From: JAOXRU01 sp965247735
Lineage (GTDB): Bacteria; Bacteroidota; Bacteroidia; Flavobacteriales; Flavobacteriaceae
Length of the DNA stretch: 64,000 bases
Assembly: GCA_965247735.1 (NCBI GenBank)
Contig: CBDFHN010000002.1
Location: forward strand, 2,356,001-2,420,000
Direction: 5' to 3'
Shown: positions 42,058 to 50,619 of the stretch, in pieces
Layout: each line of letters opens with the position of its first letter
How positions within the stretch are numbered: position 1 is the first letter of the stretch
Made by a program: the position numbers and the translations under genes
The notes under the pieces: generated by a model
Told to the model about the DNA's origin: nothing
The model's database searches: none
What the model saw: only the letters and a program-made list of their open reading frames with translations

Positions 42058-42804
42058 TTATTTTTTATTAACTTCTGTAATATATTTCTGAAGTGCCATT
42101 GTCATTGAAGGCGATTCTGGAGTGGGTACCTCAATATCTATTCGCAAACCAGCATCATTAGCTGCTTTTACCGTAGTATTCCCAAACACTGCTATTCTAG
42201 TACCCTTTTGATCAAAATCAGGGAAGTTTTGTAATAATGATTCTATGCCTGATGGACTAAAGAACACCAAAATATCATAATAAACATCTCTTAAATCTGA
42301 TAGATCACTAATAACTGTCTTATAAAAAATAGCTCTTTTCCAATCTATTTTTATCTCATTAAGAGACTCAGGTACAACAGGTTTTAATACATCTGAGGAT
42401 GGCAACAAAAACTTTTCGTCTTTATATTTTTTAATCAAAGGAATTAGATCAACAAACATCCGCTTACCTACATAAATTTTACGCTTTCTATACACCACAT
42501 ATTTTTGCAAATAATAAGCCACAGCTTCAGATTGACAAAAATACTTCATACTATCTGGTACTTTAAACCTCATCTCTTCGGCTATCCTAAAAAAATGATC
42601 TACAGAATTTCTACTTGTAAGTATAATGGCTGTAAAGTTGTTTAGGTCAATTTTTTGTTGCCTAACTTCTTTTGCACTTACACCTTCTACATGTATAAAC
42701 GGTCTAAAATCTACCTTAACTTTCTGTTTTTCAATTATCTTTGAATACGGAGAGTTTTCAGCTTTTGGTTCAGGTTGAGAGATTAAAATTGTTTTTACTT
42801 TCAT
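42058..42804 (-). CDS. hemD: uroporphyrinogen-III synthase
   Basis: A 248-aa HemD-like protein with the two-lobe alpha/beta pattern: an N-terminal ISQPEP segment, AIILTSRNSVDHFFRI and LVFFSPSGIESLLQNFP. It closes hydroxymethylbilane to uroporphyrinogen III. Sequence conservation of this family is low, so the call rests on these segments and on length. It lies 10 bp downstream of the DUF4271 gene. Confidence 0.87.
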   Translation of the reverse strand: MKVKTILISQPEPKAENSPYSKIIEKQKVKVDFRPFIHVEGVSAKEVRQQKIDLNNFTAIILTSRNSVDHFFRIAEEMRFKVPDSMKYFCQSEAVAYYLQKYVVYRKRKIYVGKRMFVDLIPLIKKYKDEKFLLPSSDVLKPVVPESLNEIKIDWKRAIFYKTVISDLSDLRDVYYDILVFFSPSGIESLLQNFPDFDQKGTRIAVFGNTTVKAANDAGLRIDIEVPTPESPSMTMALQKYITEVNKK

Positions 42805-42814
42805 ATAATAGTCT

Positions 42815-43465
42815 TTAAAAATAAAGTCCTATAAAAACATAGGGAGCAATTTCAAGAGCGCAAAGATACAAAATAAAATAGAAAATTTTATGGGAAATTA
42901 CTTTTTGATGTATCCGAACCGTAAAAACCCAACCAATAATGTTAATCAACAGAAAAGAAATGACAGCAAGATAAACAACTAAGGAAGAATCATTAAACGC
43001 ATACAGCATAAGGCTTACAGCGATTAGCAACAAGATGCTACTATAATTTAAATAACTAACTTTTTTAAAAATATACGTATCTATTAATTCTTCAATATTA
43101 AATAAATATCCGATAATTTTTTGAATAAAAATTTTTATTAAAAAAAAGGAACTAAGCCCTATTAACATTGCTAAATAACCAGTACCACTAGTATTAACGA
43201 ACTTTAAATTAAAAAAATCCAAATTAATCCAAAAGAAAAGGGAAACTGATAGTAGTTGAAATAATGACAACAAAATACTAAATCCGCTACTACTTTTTCC
43301 TGTTTTATTATAGAGCAATAAATATTTATTATTAAATGGTAAAATCATAAAATCATAAAACTTTTTCCCATCAACAACCTTAGCTAATGCAAATATCAAT
43401 AGACAAAGCACTAACACTATTGTTATCCAATTATCCGTATATAAGTTTCTTGCTATAAAATCCAT
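42815..43465 (-). CDS. DUF4271 family membrane protein
   Basis: A 216-aa protein with about six hydrophobic segments and the N-terminal pattern RNLYTDNWITIVLVLCLLIFALAK typical of DUF4271. Function unknown. It is found next to hemD in many flavobacteria, as here. Its start overlaps the stop of the upstream glycosyltransferase gene by one base, so the three leftward genes form an operon. Confidence 0.83.
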   Translation of the reverse strand: MDFIARNLYTDNWITIVLVLCLLIFALAKVVDGKKFYDFMILPFNNKYLLLYNKTGKSSSGFSILLSLFQLLSVSLFFWINLDFFNLKFVNTSGTGYLAMLIGLSSFFLIKIFIQKIIGYLFNIEELIDTYIFKKVSYLNYSSILLLIAVSLMLYAFNDSSLVVYLAVISFLLINIIGWVFTVRIHQKVISHKIFYFILYLCALEIAPYVFIGLYF

Positions 43466-45141
43466 TAATCTACCATTGGAACCATATTTCCCTGCAATCC
43501 AGGTTGCAAATCATTATTTGTTATTGAAATCCGAAAGTACGAAACATTATCTATTTCAATTTTGGGCAATAAAAAAGACAACTCTATTTCTTCTCCAGGT
43601 AAAAGCTGCTTCCCTGCCACTGTTGTTAGTGTCTTAAAAGCTTCTTTACAAGTAAAACCTTTATCTATATTAAAAAAGGCTCCAAAAAACTGTAGTTTCT
43701 CTAAATCTACAACCCTATCATAAGGATTTTTTAAGGTAAAATGGATTGTATCGGATGTGTTCTTCTTTAATTCCGACAACTCTAGTATTGCTTTTAACCT
43801 CCTAAACGATTCAAAATTATTTGTAATAAACCCATAATACGTAAGAGATTCAAAAGTTGTTGTATAAGAAAAATAAGAATCAAGTTTGTTCATCCATTTT
43901 CTTTTAACATGAACAACTTTTTTTCCTTGTACTACCTCTTCAGAATCATCAATATTATACTGATTTCTACGAGATTCAATATTATTAAGAGAATAAGAAT
44001 CATTACCAGAATAAAAAGCATACATCGCAGCATTTTCATACGCATTATTAAAAATTACAGGAAGACTCCCTGCTTCAGCCGCAATTTCTGACACCCATTT
44101 TTTATTCCCATGAGTTTCATAGACTATAGGTGAAATAGGAAAATATATCAAGGCTACTCTTAAATAACACATTATAACTATATTGATTATCCCCAAACGA
44201 AAGACCCATTTACGAACCACTGCATTTTTAATACAATAGGTATACGTAATAATAATTAATGGGATAGAAATAACAACGATCCATTGTGTTTGTATTTCTT
44301 TACTGAAACTAGCGATAAAGAAAAAAGCCAATACACCATAAACAAGGTATAAAAGAGCCTTAGTAAAGGCATCTTTAGGTTTTGTTTTAAAAAGACTGAA
44401 ATAGACAAATGGAAATACAAACCCAAAAATAGCAGGCAAGTTTACAAAAAAACCGATTGTATTATCAATAGTATAAGCTCCAGGAGACCTCTCAACAAGA
44501 TGATACCTAATGGTAACAAAATCATTTTGGTACAACCAAATTAAATGAGGTAAATAACAAAATATCCCAAAAAATACTGCAATCCAAAAATTACGTGTTT
44601 TTAGCAACTTTAAGTTTGATATAAAAACAAAACCTATAACCAAAATACCATGGTATTTGCTATACATCATTGCAGCTAATGTTAACCCAAGTACAAGCGC
44701 ATTAACTAATGTTGGAGCTTTTAAATACTTTTTATAACACCATAAAAACAATGTTGCAAAAAACAAAAGTGGTGTGTCTGGAAGTGTCAAAAAATTATAC
44801 GCATTCAGAAGCACAGCTGATATAACTAGCACAAAAAACAAATACACATGCTTATTCTTATCCTTTACATCTATTAGAAGCCATAGCAAATATGTAGCTA
44901 CACAGCCAAGAATATTACTCATAAACCTAACACCAAGCTCTCCATCAAAAAAGAAACCACTAATTTTTATCAATAATGCAACCATTGGTGGATGATCAAA
45001 ATACCCCCAACTTAAGTTTTGGGCATAATACCAATAATATGATTCATCATTAATCAATTCTGTAAAATAACTCTGAATAACATTTACACATAAAACAATA
45101 AACATTAAAACATAAAAAACTCTTGGAGACTTCAATTTCAT
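43465..45141 (-). CDS. glycosyltransferase family 39 membrane protein (ArnT/PMT-like)
   Basis: A 558-aa protein with an N-terminal helix and NDESYYWYYAQNLSWGYFDHPP, the catalytic acidic loop of GT-C glycosyltransferases. About ten further membrane helices lie up to residue 330, then a soluble C-terminal domain. It transfers a sugar from a polyprenyl-phosphate donor on the periplasmic side. The divergent gene at 45306 encodes a polyprenol-phosphate-sugar synthase that could make the donor. Confidence 0.85.
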   Translation of the reverse strand: MKLKSPRVFYVLMFIVLCVNVIQSYFTELINDESYYWYYAQNLSWGYFDHPPMVALLIKISGFFFDGELGVRFMSNILGCVATYLLWLLIDVKDKNKHVYLFFVLVISAVLLNAYNFLTLPDTPLLFFATLFLWCYKKYLKAPTLVNALVLGLTLAAMMYSKYHGILVIGFVFISNLKLLKTRNFWIAVFFGIFCYLPHLIWLYQNDFVTIRYHLVERSPGAYTIDNTIGFFVNLPAIFGFVFPFVYFSLFKTKPKDAFTKALLYLVYGVLAFFFIASFSKEIQTQWIVVISIPLIIITYTYCIKNAVVRKWVFRLGIINIVIMCYLRVALIYFPISPIVYETHGNKKWVSEIAAEAGSLPVIFNNAYENAAMYAFYSGNDSYSLNNIESRRNQYNIDDSEEVVQGKKVVHVKRKWMNKLDSYFSYTTTFESLTYYGFITNNFESFRRLKAILELSELKKNTSDTIHFTLKNPYDRVVDLEKLQFFGAFFNIDKGFTCKEAFKTLTTVAGKQLLPGEEIELSFLLPKIEIDNVSYFRISITNNDLQPGLQGNMVPMVD

Positions 45142-45278
45142 CTTTTTAAAAACTAACTATATTATAAAAACTAAAACCAATACTATTATTAAAATTCAGA
45201 TGCCAAAATTAATCTTTAAAATAGACTTAAAAAAATGATAAAATCATTATAATCTTCTTTTATGCTAAGATATTATGT

Positions 45279-45286
45279 TATTTTTG
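45279..45286 (+). promoter_or_regulatory. possible -7 element of the Dpm1-like gene
   Basis: TATTTTTG matches TAnnTTTG, 20 bp before the start codon, giving a very short leader. No convincing TTG -33 element. Confidence 0.35.
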
Positions 45287-45305
45287 TAAAATTATAATTT
45301 TACAG

Positions 45306-46028
45306 ATGTCAGATAGCTTAGTTATTATCCCAACTTACAATGAAATTGAAAATATAGAAGCCATTATTAAGGCAGTTTTTAGTTTAAAAAGAGACTATGA
45401 TGTATTAATTGTCGACGACAATTCTCCAGATGGCACCTCGCAAAAAGTAATAACATTACAAAAGCTATTTCCTGACAGGTTATTTCTAGAAACAAGAAAA
45501 GAAAAAGCAGGATTAGGAACTGCTTATATTCATGGTTTTAAATGGGCTATAGCTAAAAAATATGATTATATTTTTGAAATGGATGCCGATTTTTCTCACA
45601 CTCCTTCAGATTTACTACGCCTACACACTGCCTGTATTAAAGGAGCAGATATGTCTATTGGCTCTCGTTACAAAAAAGGGGTAAATGTTGTTAATTGGCC
45701 ATTATACAGAGTCTTACTCTCTTATGGGGCTTCCGTTTATGTGAAATTAATTACTGGCATGAGAATTCATGACCCTACAGCTGGTTTTGTTTGTTATAAG
45801 AGAAAAGTGCTAGAAGCTATAGACCTTGATGCGATAAAATTTGTAGGCTATGCATTTCAGATAGAAATGAAATATCGTATCTATAGAAAAAAATTCAACA
45901 TAGAAGAAGTGTCCATTATTTTCCGTGACCGTGTTAAAGGAAAATCAAAAATGAATGGCGGAATCATAAAAGAAGGCATTATAGGAGTATTACAAATGCG
46001 TTTGATGGCTTTATTTTCAAAAGTATAA
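45306..46028 (+). CDS. polyprenol monophosphomannose synthase (GT2, Dpm1-like)
   Basis: A 240-aa soluble GT2 glycosyltransferase with IIPTYNEIENIEAII, the DDNSPDGTS nucleotide-sugar loop, EMDADFSHTP with the metal-binding DAD, and GSRYKKGVNVVNWP. It links mannose or a similar sugar from its GDP donor to polyprenyl phosphate. It probably feeds the GT39 enzyme encoded divergently at 43465-45141. It is followed by the dihydroorotase gene. Confidence 0.9.
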   Translation: MSDSLVIIPTYNEIENIEAIIKAVFSLKRDYDVLIVDDNSPDGTSQKVITLQKLFPDRLFLETRKEKAGLGTAYIHGFKWAIAKKYDYIFEMDADFSHTPSDLLRLHTACIKGADMSIGSRYKKGVNVVNWPLYRVLLSYGASVYVKLITGMRIHDPTAGFVCYKRKVLEAIDLDAIKFVGYAFQIEMKYRIYRKKFNIEEVSIIFRDRVKGKSKMNGGIIKEGIIGVLQMRLMALFSKV

Positions 46029-46079
46029 AGAAAAATATAGCAAAAAACACAATGCTAAGCACTAACTAAAGATTGATCC

Positions 46080-47417
46080 ATGAAAAAAACAATAATAAAA
46101 AACGCCAAAATTATTAACGAAGGACAAATTCTTGAAAAAGATATTTTAATTTCTGGTGATTTTATTGAAAAAATAGCGGACAATATTAGCGATGCCAATG
46201 CCACAATAATAGATGCTGCTGGAAACTATATAATGCCTGGAATAATTGATGATCAGGTACATTTTAGAGAACCAGGGCTTACCCATAAAGGAAACATTGC
46301 TTCAGAAAGTAAAGCTGCTATTGCTGGTGGAATCACCACTTTTATGGAGCAACCAAATACCAATCCACAAACAACAACTATAAGCAAGCTTGAAGAAAAA
46401 TTTAACCTTGCTGCACAAACATCTTATGCCAACTATTCCTTTCTTTTTGGAGGCACAAACGACAATCTTGAGGAATTAAAACGATTAGACAAAAACGCCT
46501 GTTCTGGAGTAAAACTCTTTTTAGGTTCCAGTACAGGTAATATGCTGGTAGATGATGAGAAAATCATAGAAAGTATATTTTCGAATACCGAAATGGTGAT
46601 TTCTGCACATTGTGAAGACGAAACAACCATTCGTAAAAACATGGCATTATATGAAGATAAATACGGAGCAGACATTCCAATACAATATCACCCAATAATC
46701 AGAAGTGAAGAAGCATGCTACCTTTCCTCTTCAAAAGCTATTGCTTTAGCTAAAAAAACAGGAGCTAGACTACATGTTTTCCATCTTTCTACGGGCATAG
46801 AAACCGATTTGTTTGAAAACAACATTCCATTAGCAGAAAAGAAAATTACTGCTGAAGTATGTATACATCACCTATGGTTTTCCGATGAAGATTATAAAAA
46901 GAAAGGTACGCTTATAAAATGGAATCCTGCCGTAAAAACAGCTGCAGATAGAAGCAAGTTATGGGATGCTCTTTTAGACAACCGTATTGATGTTATTGCG
47001 ACTGACCATGCGCCACATACTTTAGAAGAAAAAGATAACGTATACACAAATGCTCCATCTGGAGGTCCACTTGTTCAACATGCCCTTCCAGCAATGTTAG
47101 ACTTTTACAAGCAAGGAAAAATTAGCTTGGAACAAATTGCTACAAAAATGTGTCACAATCCTGCAATACTTTTCGATATTGACAGAAGAGGCTATATTAG
47201 AGAAGGTTATTTTGCAGATTTAGTACTATTTAACACAAATACTCCATGGCAAGTATCCAAAAATAATATCGTGTACAAATGCGGGTGGTCTCCTTTTGAA
47301 GACCATACTTTTAATGCAAAAGTTACACATACTTTTGTAAACGGGCACTTGGCTTATGACAACGGTACTTTTTCTGAAGTAAAAAATGCAAAACGCTTAA
47401 CCTTCAATAGAGACTAA
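46080..47417 (+). CDS. pyrC: dihydroorotase
   Basis: A 445-aa amidohydrolase of the dihydroorotase/allantoinase type. The metal residues appear in GVKLFLGSSTGN (lysine for carboxylation), SAHCEDE, HVFHLST and IATDHAPHTLEEK. The first metal motif reads IDDQVHFREPG, with Gln instead of the first His of HxH; I recall this variant as normal for Bacteroidota dihydroorotases. It closes carbamoyl-aspartate in pyrimidine synthesis. The stop overlaps the next gene's start by one base. Confidence 0.88.
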   Translation: MKKTIIKNAKIINEGQILEKDILISGDFIEKIADNISDANATIIDAAGNYIMPGIIDDQVHFREPGLTHKGNIASESKAAIAGGITTFMEQPNTNPQTTTISKLEEKFNLAAQTSYANYSFLFGGTNDNLEELKRLDKNACSGVKLFLGSSTGNMLVDDEKIIESIFSNTEMVISAHCEDETTIRKNMALYEDKYGADIPIQYHPIIRSEEACYLSSSKAIALAKKTGARLHVFHLSTGIETDLFENNIPLAEKKITAEVCIHHLWFSDEDYKKKGTLIKWNPAVKTAADRSKLWDALLDNRIDVIATDHAPHTLEEKDNVYTNAPSGGPLVQHALPAMLDFYKQGKISLEQIATKMCHNPAILFDIDRRGYIREGYFADLVLFNTNTPWQVSKNNIVYKCGWSPFEDHTFNAKVTHTFVNGHLAYDNGTFSEVKNAKRLTFNRD

Positions 47418-47878
47418 TGAAAAACACTATATGTATTCTTACGGTTTGTATGCTTCTATTCTCTTGCAAAAAAGACCTTATCGAAAAACCTGATAATCTT
47501 ATTGGAAAAGAAAAAATGAAGAACATATTATATGATATGGCTATATTAAATTCTGCCAGAAGTGTGGACGCAAAAATACTATCTAGTAATAATGTATTAC
47601 CAAAACAATACCTCTATAAAAAATACAATATAGACAGCACTGTTTTTTCTAATAGCAACCTCTATTATGTATCACATCCTCAAGATCTAGAAGAAATCTA
47701 CACAGAAATACACGAACGCCTAAAAACAGAAAAGGATAGTATCAATAAAAGAATCCTGAAAGAAAGAGAATTAAAAGATTCTATTAGCAAGCTCAAACGC
47801 AAACAAAAGGATAATCCAATTTCCTTAGATTCTCTAAAAGCAGCTTCTAAAAAAATGCCTATGTCTGCTGCTCAATAA
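47417..47878 (+). CDS. DUF4296 family lipoprotein
   Basis: A 153-aa lipoprotein with signal MKNTICILTVCMLLFSC and the lipid cysteine at 17. A DUF4296 domain follows (IGKEKMKNILYDMAILNSARS...YLYKKYNIDSTVFSNSNLYY), then a charged coiled-coil tail with many KDS repeats. Function unknown. It overlaps the dihydroorotase stop by one base and is convergent with the epimerase gene (20-bp overlap at 3' ends). Confidence 0.85.
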   Translation: MKNTICILTVCMLLFSCKKDLIEKPDNLIGKEKMKNILYDMAILNSARSVDAKILSSNNVLPKQYLYKKYNIDSTVFSNSNLYYVSHPQDLEEIYTEIHERLKTEKDSINKRILKERELKDSISKLKRKQKDNPISLDSLKAASKKMPMSAAQ

Positions 47879-48872
47879 ACTTATTGGCACAAAAATGCAT
47901 TGCTTTATCCAAATTACTGAACTCAAAATCTAAGCTTTTTATAAGCTTATCACTAGAATAAAAACTTTGTGAAGAGGCAGATGAAGCCCCAAAACGATCC
48001 AATTTCCTAGAAGACCTGGTAACAAAACAGCGCAACCAATCTAAACGCCACAATATCGCTAACATCCATTGCTGCAATGGTTTTTCTGGTGGTTTCTTAT
48101 TGAAGATATCACTTATCAGCATAATAACCTCTTGGTATTTCAAGTTTTTATTCACCAGTGTAAAACGCTCCATAGCAACTGTACTACCCATAAGCTGCAC
48201 CATAGCAGTAATAACGTCTGTAATAGCAACAAAACCTGTCCCTCCAGTTGGATAATACACCAAACCTTTATTTATTTTCTTAAACAACTCCCCACTACCA
48301 CTATTCCAAAACCCAGGCCCAATAACAACGCCAGGATTAACAATAACCACATCTAGACCTTCCTGACTACCTCTCCATACCTCAAGCTCTGCTGCATATT
48401 TTGTTATTGCATACACATCCTTTTTTACATCAGGATTCCAAGTTGTTTTTTCTGTAATTACCTCATCACTATCCAATGGTTTTCCTAAAGCAGCAATAGA
48501 ACTCACATAACACAACTTCTTAACCGAATTAGCAACACATAGGTTTACGATATTTGCAGTTCCTTTTACATTAGTTTTCCAAAGTTTCTTATACGCTTTA
48601 GCATCAAAAGAAATAAGAGCTGCCGCATGATAAACATGAGTAATTCCAATAAAAGCCTCTTGTAATTCTGGAATATTATCTAGTGTAGCCCTTTTCCATT
48701 TAATTAACGAAAATTGCTCGTTTACACCATCAGCATAAAATGCAAATACCGCTTTAACTTTAGCAATTGTATGCTTACTACGATAAATAGCCACAACAGC
48801 ATTACCCTCTTTTGTAAGTTTATATAATAAATGGGAACCTACAAGTCCAGTTCCTCCAGTAACTAATATCAT
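47859..48872 (-). CDS. NAD-dependent epimerase/dehydratase family protein
   Basis: A 337-aa extended short-chain dehydrogenase. The cofactor motif is VTGGTGLVGSHLLYKL at 4-19, and the active-site YxxxK is in DVYAITKYAAELEVWR. GVVIGPGFW follows. It is probably an NADP-dependent reductase or epimerase of a nucleotide sugar, lipid or dihydroflavonol-like substrate; the substrate cannot be told from sequence. It diverges from tyrS. Confidence 0.87.
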   Translation of the reverse strand: MILVTGGTGLVGSHLLYKLTKEGNAVVAIYRSKHTIAKVKAVFAFYADGVNEQFSLIKWKRATLDNIPELQEAFIGITHVYHAAALISFDAKAYKKLWKTNVKGTANIVNLCVANSVKKLCYVSSIAALGKPLDSDEVITEKTTWNPDVKKDVYAITKYAAELEVWRGSQEGLDVVIVNPGVVIGPGFWNSGSGELFKKINKGLVYYPTGGTGFVAITDVITAMVQLMGSTVAMERFTLVNKNLKYQEVIMLISDIFNKKPPEKPLQQWMLAILWRLDWLRCFVTRSSRKLDRFGASSASSQSFYSSDKLIKSLDFEFSNLDKAMHFCANKFIEQQT

Positions 48873-48898
48873 ACCGCTAAAATAAAGAAATTAAATAA

Positions 48899-48932
48899 TT
48901 GAGTAAGAATTATACTTTGATTTTTATCTTTG
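48899..48932 (+). promoter_or_regulatory. promoter of tyrS
   Basis: A -7 TATCTTTG (48925-48932) and an upstream TTG (48899-48901) at 23 bases, a little wide. The start site would be near 48939, which supports the ATG at 48962 as the tyrS start. Confidence 0.42.
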
Positions 48933-48961
48933 CTAAAGTTTATTAAAAATAATTGAAAGAG

Positions 48962-50257
48962 ATGCTAAAAGATTTTGTTGAAGAATTGCAATGGAGAGGT
49001 ATGATACATGATGTAATGCCTGGAACTGATGAACATTTAAATGAAAAAATGAGAGCGGCCTATCTAGGAATAGATCCAACTGCAGATTCTTTACATATTG
49101 GTCACCTAGTTGGAGTTATGATGTTAAAGCATTTTCAGCTTTGTGGTCATAAGCCATACGCTCTTGTTGGGGGTGCAACAGGAATGATTGGTGATCCTTC
49201 AGGAAAATCTAATGAACGTAATTTATTAGACGAAAAAACACTACGCCACAACCAAGAAGCACTAAAAGAACAATTGTCACGTTTTTTAAATTTTGATGAT
49301 GGAAGTTCTAACGAAGCCGTTTTAGTAAACAACTACGATTGGATGAAGGAGTTTAGTTTCCTATCATTTATCAGAGATGTTGGTAAACATATTACTGTTA
49401 ATTATATGATGGCAAAAGATTCTGTTAAAAAAAGATTGTCTTCAGAATCATCAGAAGGCATGTCTTTTACAGAATTCACCTACCAAATGGTACAAGGATA
49501 TGACTTTTTACACCTATTCAGAACCGCAGATTGCACGTTGCAAATGGGAGGAAGTGACCAATGGGGTAATATTACCACCGGAACAGAATTGGTACGTAGA
49601 ATAGCAAAAGGTAAAGGTTTTGCACTTACTTGTCCGCTAATTACTAAAGCAGATGGAACAAAATTTGGAAAAACAGAAGGCGGAAATATCTGGTTAGATG
49701 CAGCACGTACTTCTCCATATAAATTTTACCAATATTGGTTAAATACCACCGATGTAGATGCCGAAAAGCACATTAAGATATTCACTTTACTAAGCCAAGA
49801 AGAAATCAATGCTCTAATTACTGAGCATAACGAAGCACCACATGTTCGCGTACTTCAGAAAAAACTAGCCGAATTAGTAACCATAATGGTACATTCAAAA
49901 GAAGCACTTGACAATGCTATAAAAGCATCTGGAATATTGTTTGGAAAATCTACTTCTGAGGATCTAAAAACGTTAGACGAAGAAACTTTTTTAGATGTTT
50001 TTGATGGTGTGCCCCAAGCAGAGGTTTCTAGAGAAGATATCGGTAATGGGCTAGACATGATTGGTGCATTAGCGGCAAAAACAGGGTTTTTAGGCTCTAA
50101 TGGTGAAGCAAGAAGAGAATTAAAACAAAACTCTATATCGGTAAACAGAGAAAAAGTAAAAGAAGATTTTGTGATTGATACATCTATACTCATCAACAAT
50201 AAATTCGTTTTACTACAAAAAGGTAGAAGAAACTATTTTATCATTAAGGTAATTTAA
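48962..50257 (+). CDS. tyrS: tyrosyl-tRNA synthetase
   Basis: A 431-aa class I synthetase from the ATG at 48962 (MLKDFVEELQ); a TTG three codons upstream is a less likely start. The HIGH-type motif is ADSLHIGHLVGV, the KMSKS-type loop is ADGTKFGKTEGGNIWLD, and the C-terminal S4 RNA-binding domain (about 360-431) is present. It charges tRNA-Tyr. Tyrosine is also the substrate of the pigment ammonia-lyase, but the genes are 30 kb apart and the link is only metabolic. Confidence 0.96.
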   Translation: MLKDFVEELQWRGMIHDVMPGTDEHLNEKMRAAYLGIDPTADSLHIGHLVGVMMLKHFQLCGHKPYALVGGATGMIGDPSGKSNERNLLDEKTLRHNQEALKEQLSRFLNFDDGSSNEAVLVNNYDWMKEFSFLSFIRDVGKHITVNYMMAKDSVKKRLSSESSEGMSFTEFTYQMVQGYDFLHLFRTADCTLQMGGSDQWGNITTGTELVRRIAKGKGFALTCPLITKADGTKFGKTEGGNIWLDAARTSPYKFYQYWLNTTDVDAEKHIKIFTLLSQEEINALITEHNEAPHVRVLQKKLAELVTIMVHSKEALDNAIKASGILFGKSTSEDLKTLDEETFLDVFDGVPQAEVSREDIGNGLDMIGALAAKTGFLGSNGEARRELKQNSISVNREKVKEDFVIDTSILINNKFVLLQKGRRNYFIIKVI

Positions 50258-50619
50258 TTTTGGGCGCAACTCTAAAAAAGGGTCGGGCTATCACTACTCG
50301 CTTTTTAGCTTAAAAAAGCTAAAAGAGCTCAAGCAAGTCGTTCTATCCCTTGCGCAATAGTATAGCAAAGAGAGACAACCTAACCTAAGTTTAGCTGTCT
50401 CTCTTTTTTATAGCAGCAAATTAATGTCGCTACCCTGCGGCAGGGTATTTAAATCAACAACCTAAACCCAAGAGTACGAGATGTATTTTCAATAAAAAAA
50501 TTTGATTTCGAGGCAAGCCTCTGAGAATAAAATCCTAAATGAGAGGTTAAGAAAATAGTGCTTTGTGTCACTACTCAAAAACCGCTATCACCTATACCCC
50601 TTTTTATTAAATACTAGTT
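50258..50619. other. gene-free stretch after tyrS with a structured repeat-like element and a terminator
   Basis: This stretch of 362 bp has no ORF of note. At 50264-50355 there is a nested inverted structure: GCGCAA pairs with TTGCGC at the ends, GGGTCGGGCTATC and TTCTATCCC lie inside, and an inner hairpin is made of CTTTTTAGCTT and AAGCTAAAAG. From memory, GGGTCGGGCTAT...CTATCCC..GCGC elements recur between genes in flavobacteria. A terminator follows at 50367-50412. The remaining 200 bp show nothing further. Confidence 0.5.
50367..50412 (+). terminator. terminator-like hairpin downstream of tyrS
   Basis: AAAGAGAGACA (50367-50377) pairs with TGTCTCTCTTT (50396-50406) over 11 bp, and a T-run follows on the plus strand. 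The 18-base loop contains a smaller CTAA/TTAG pairing. Confidence 0.75.
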
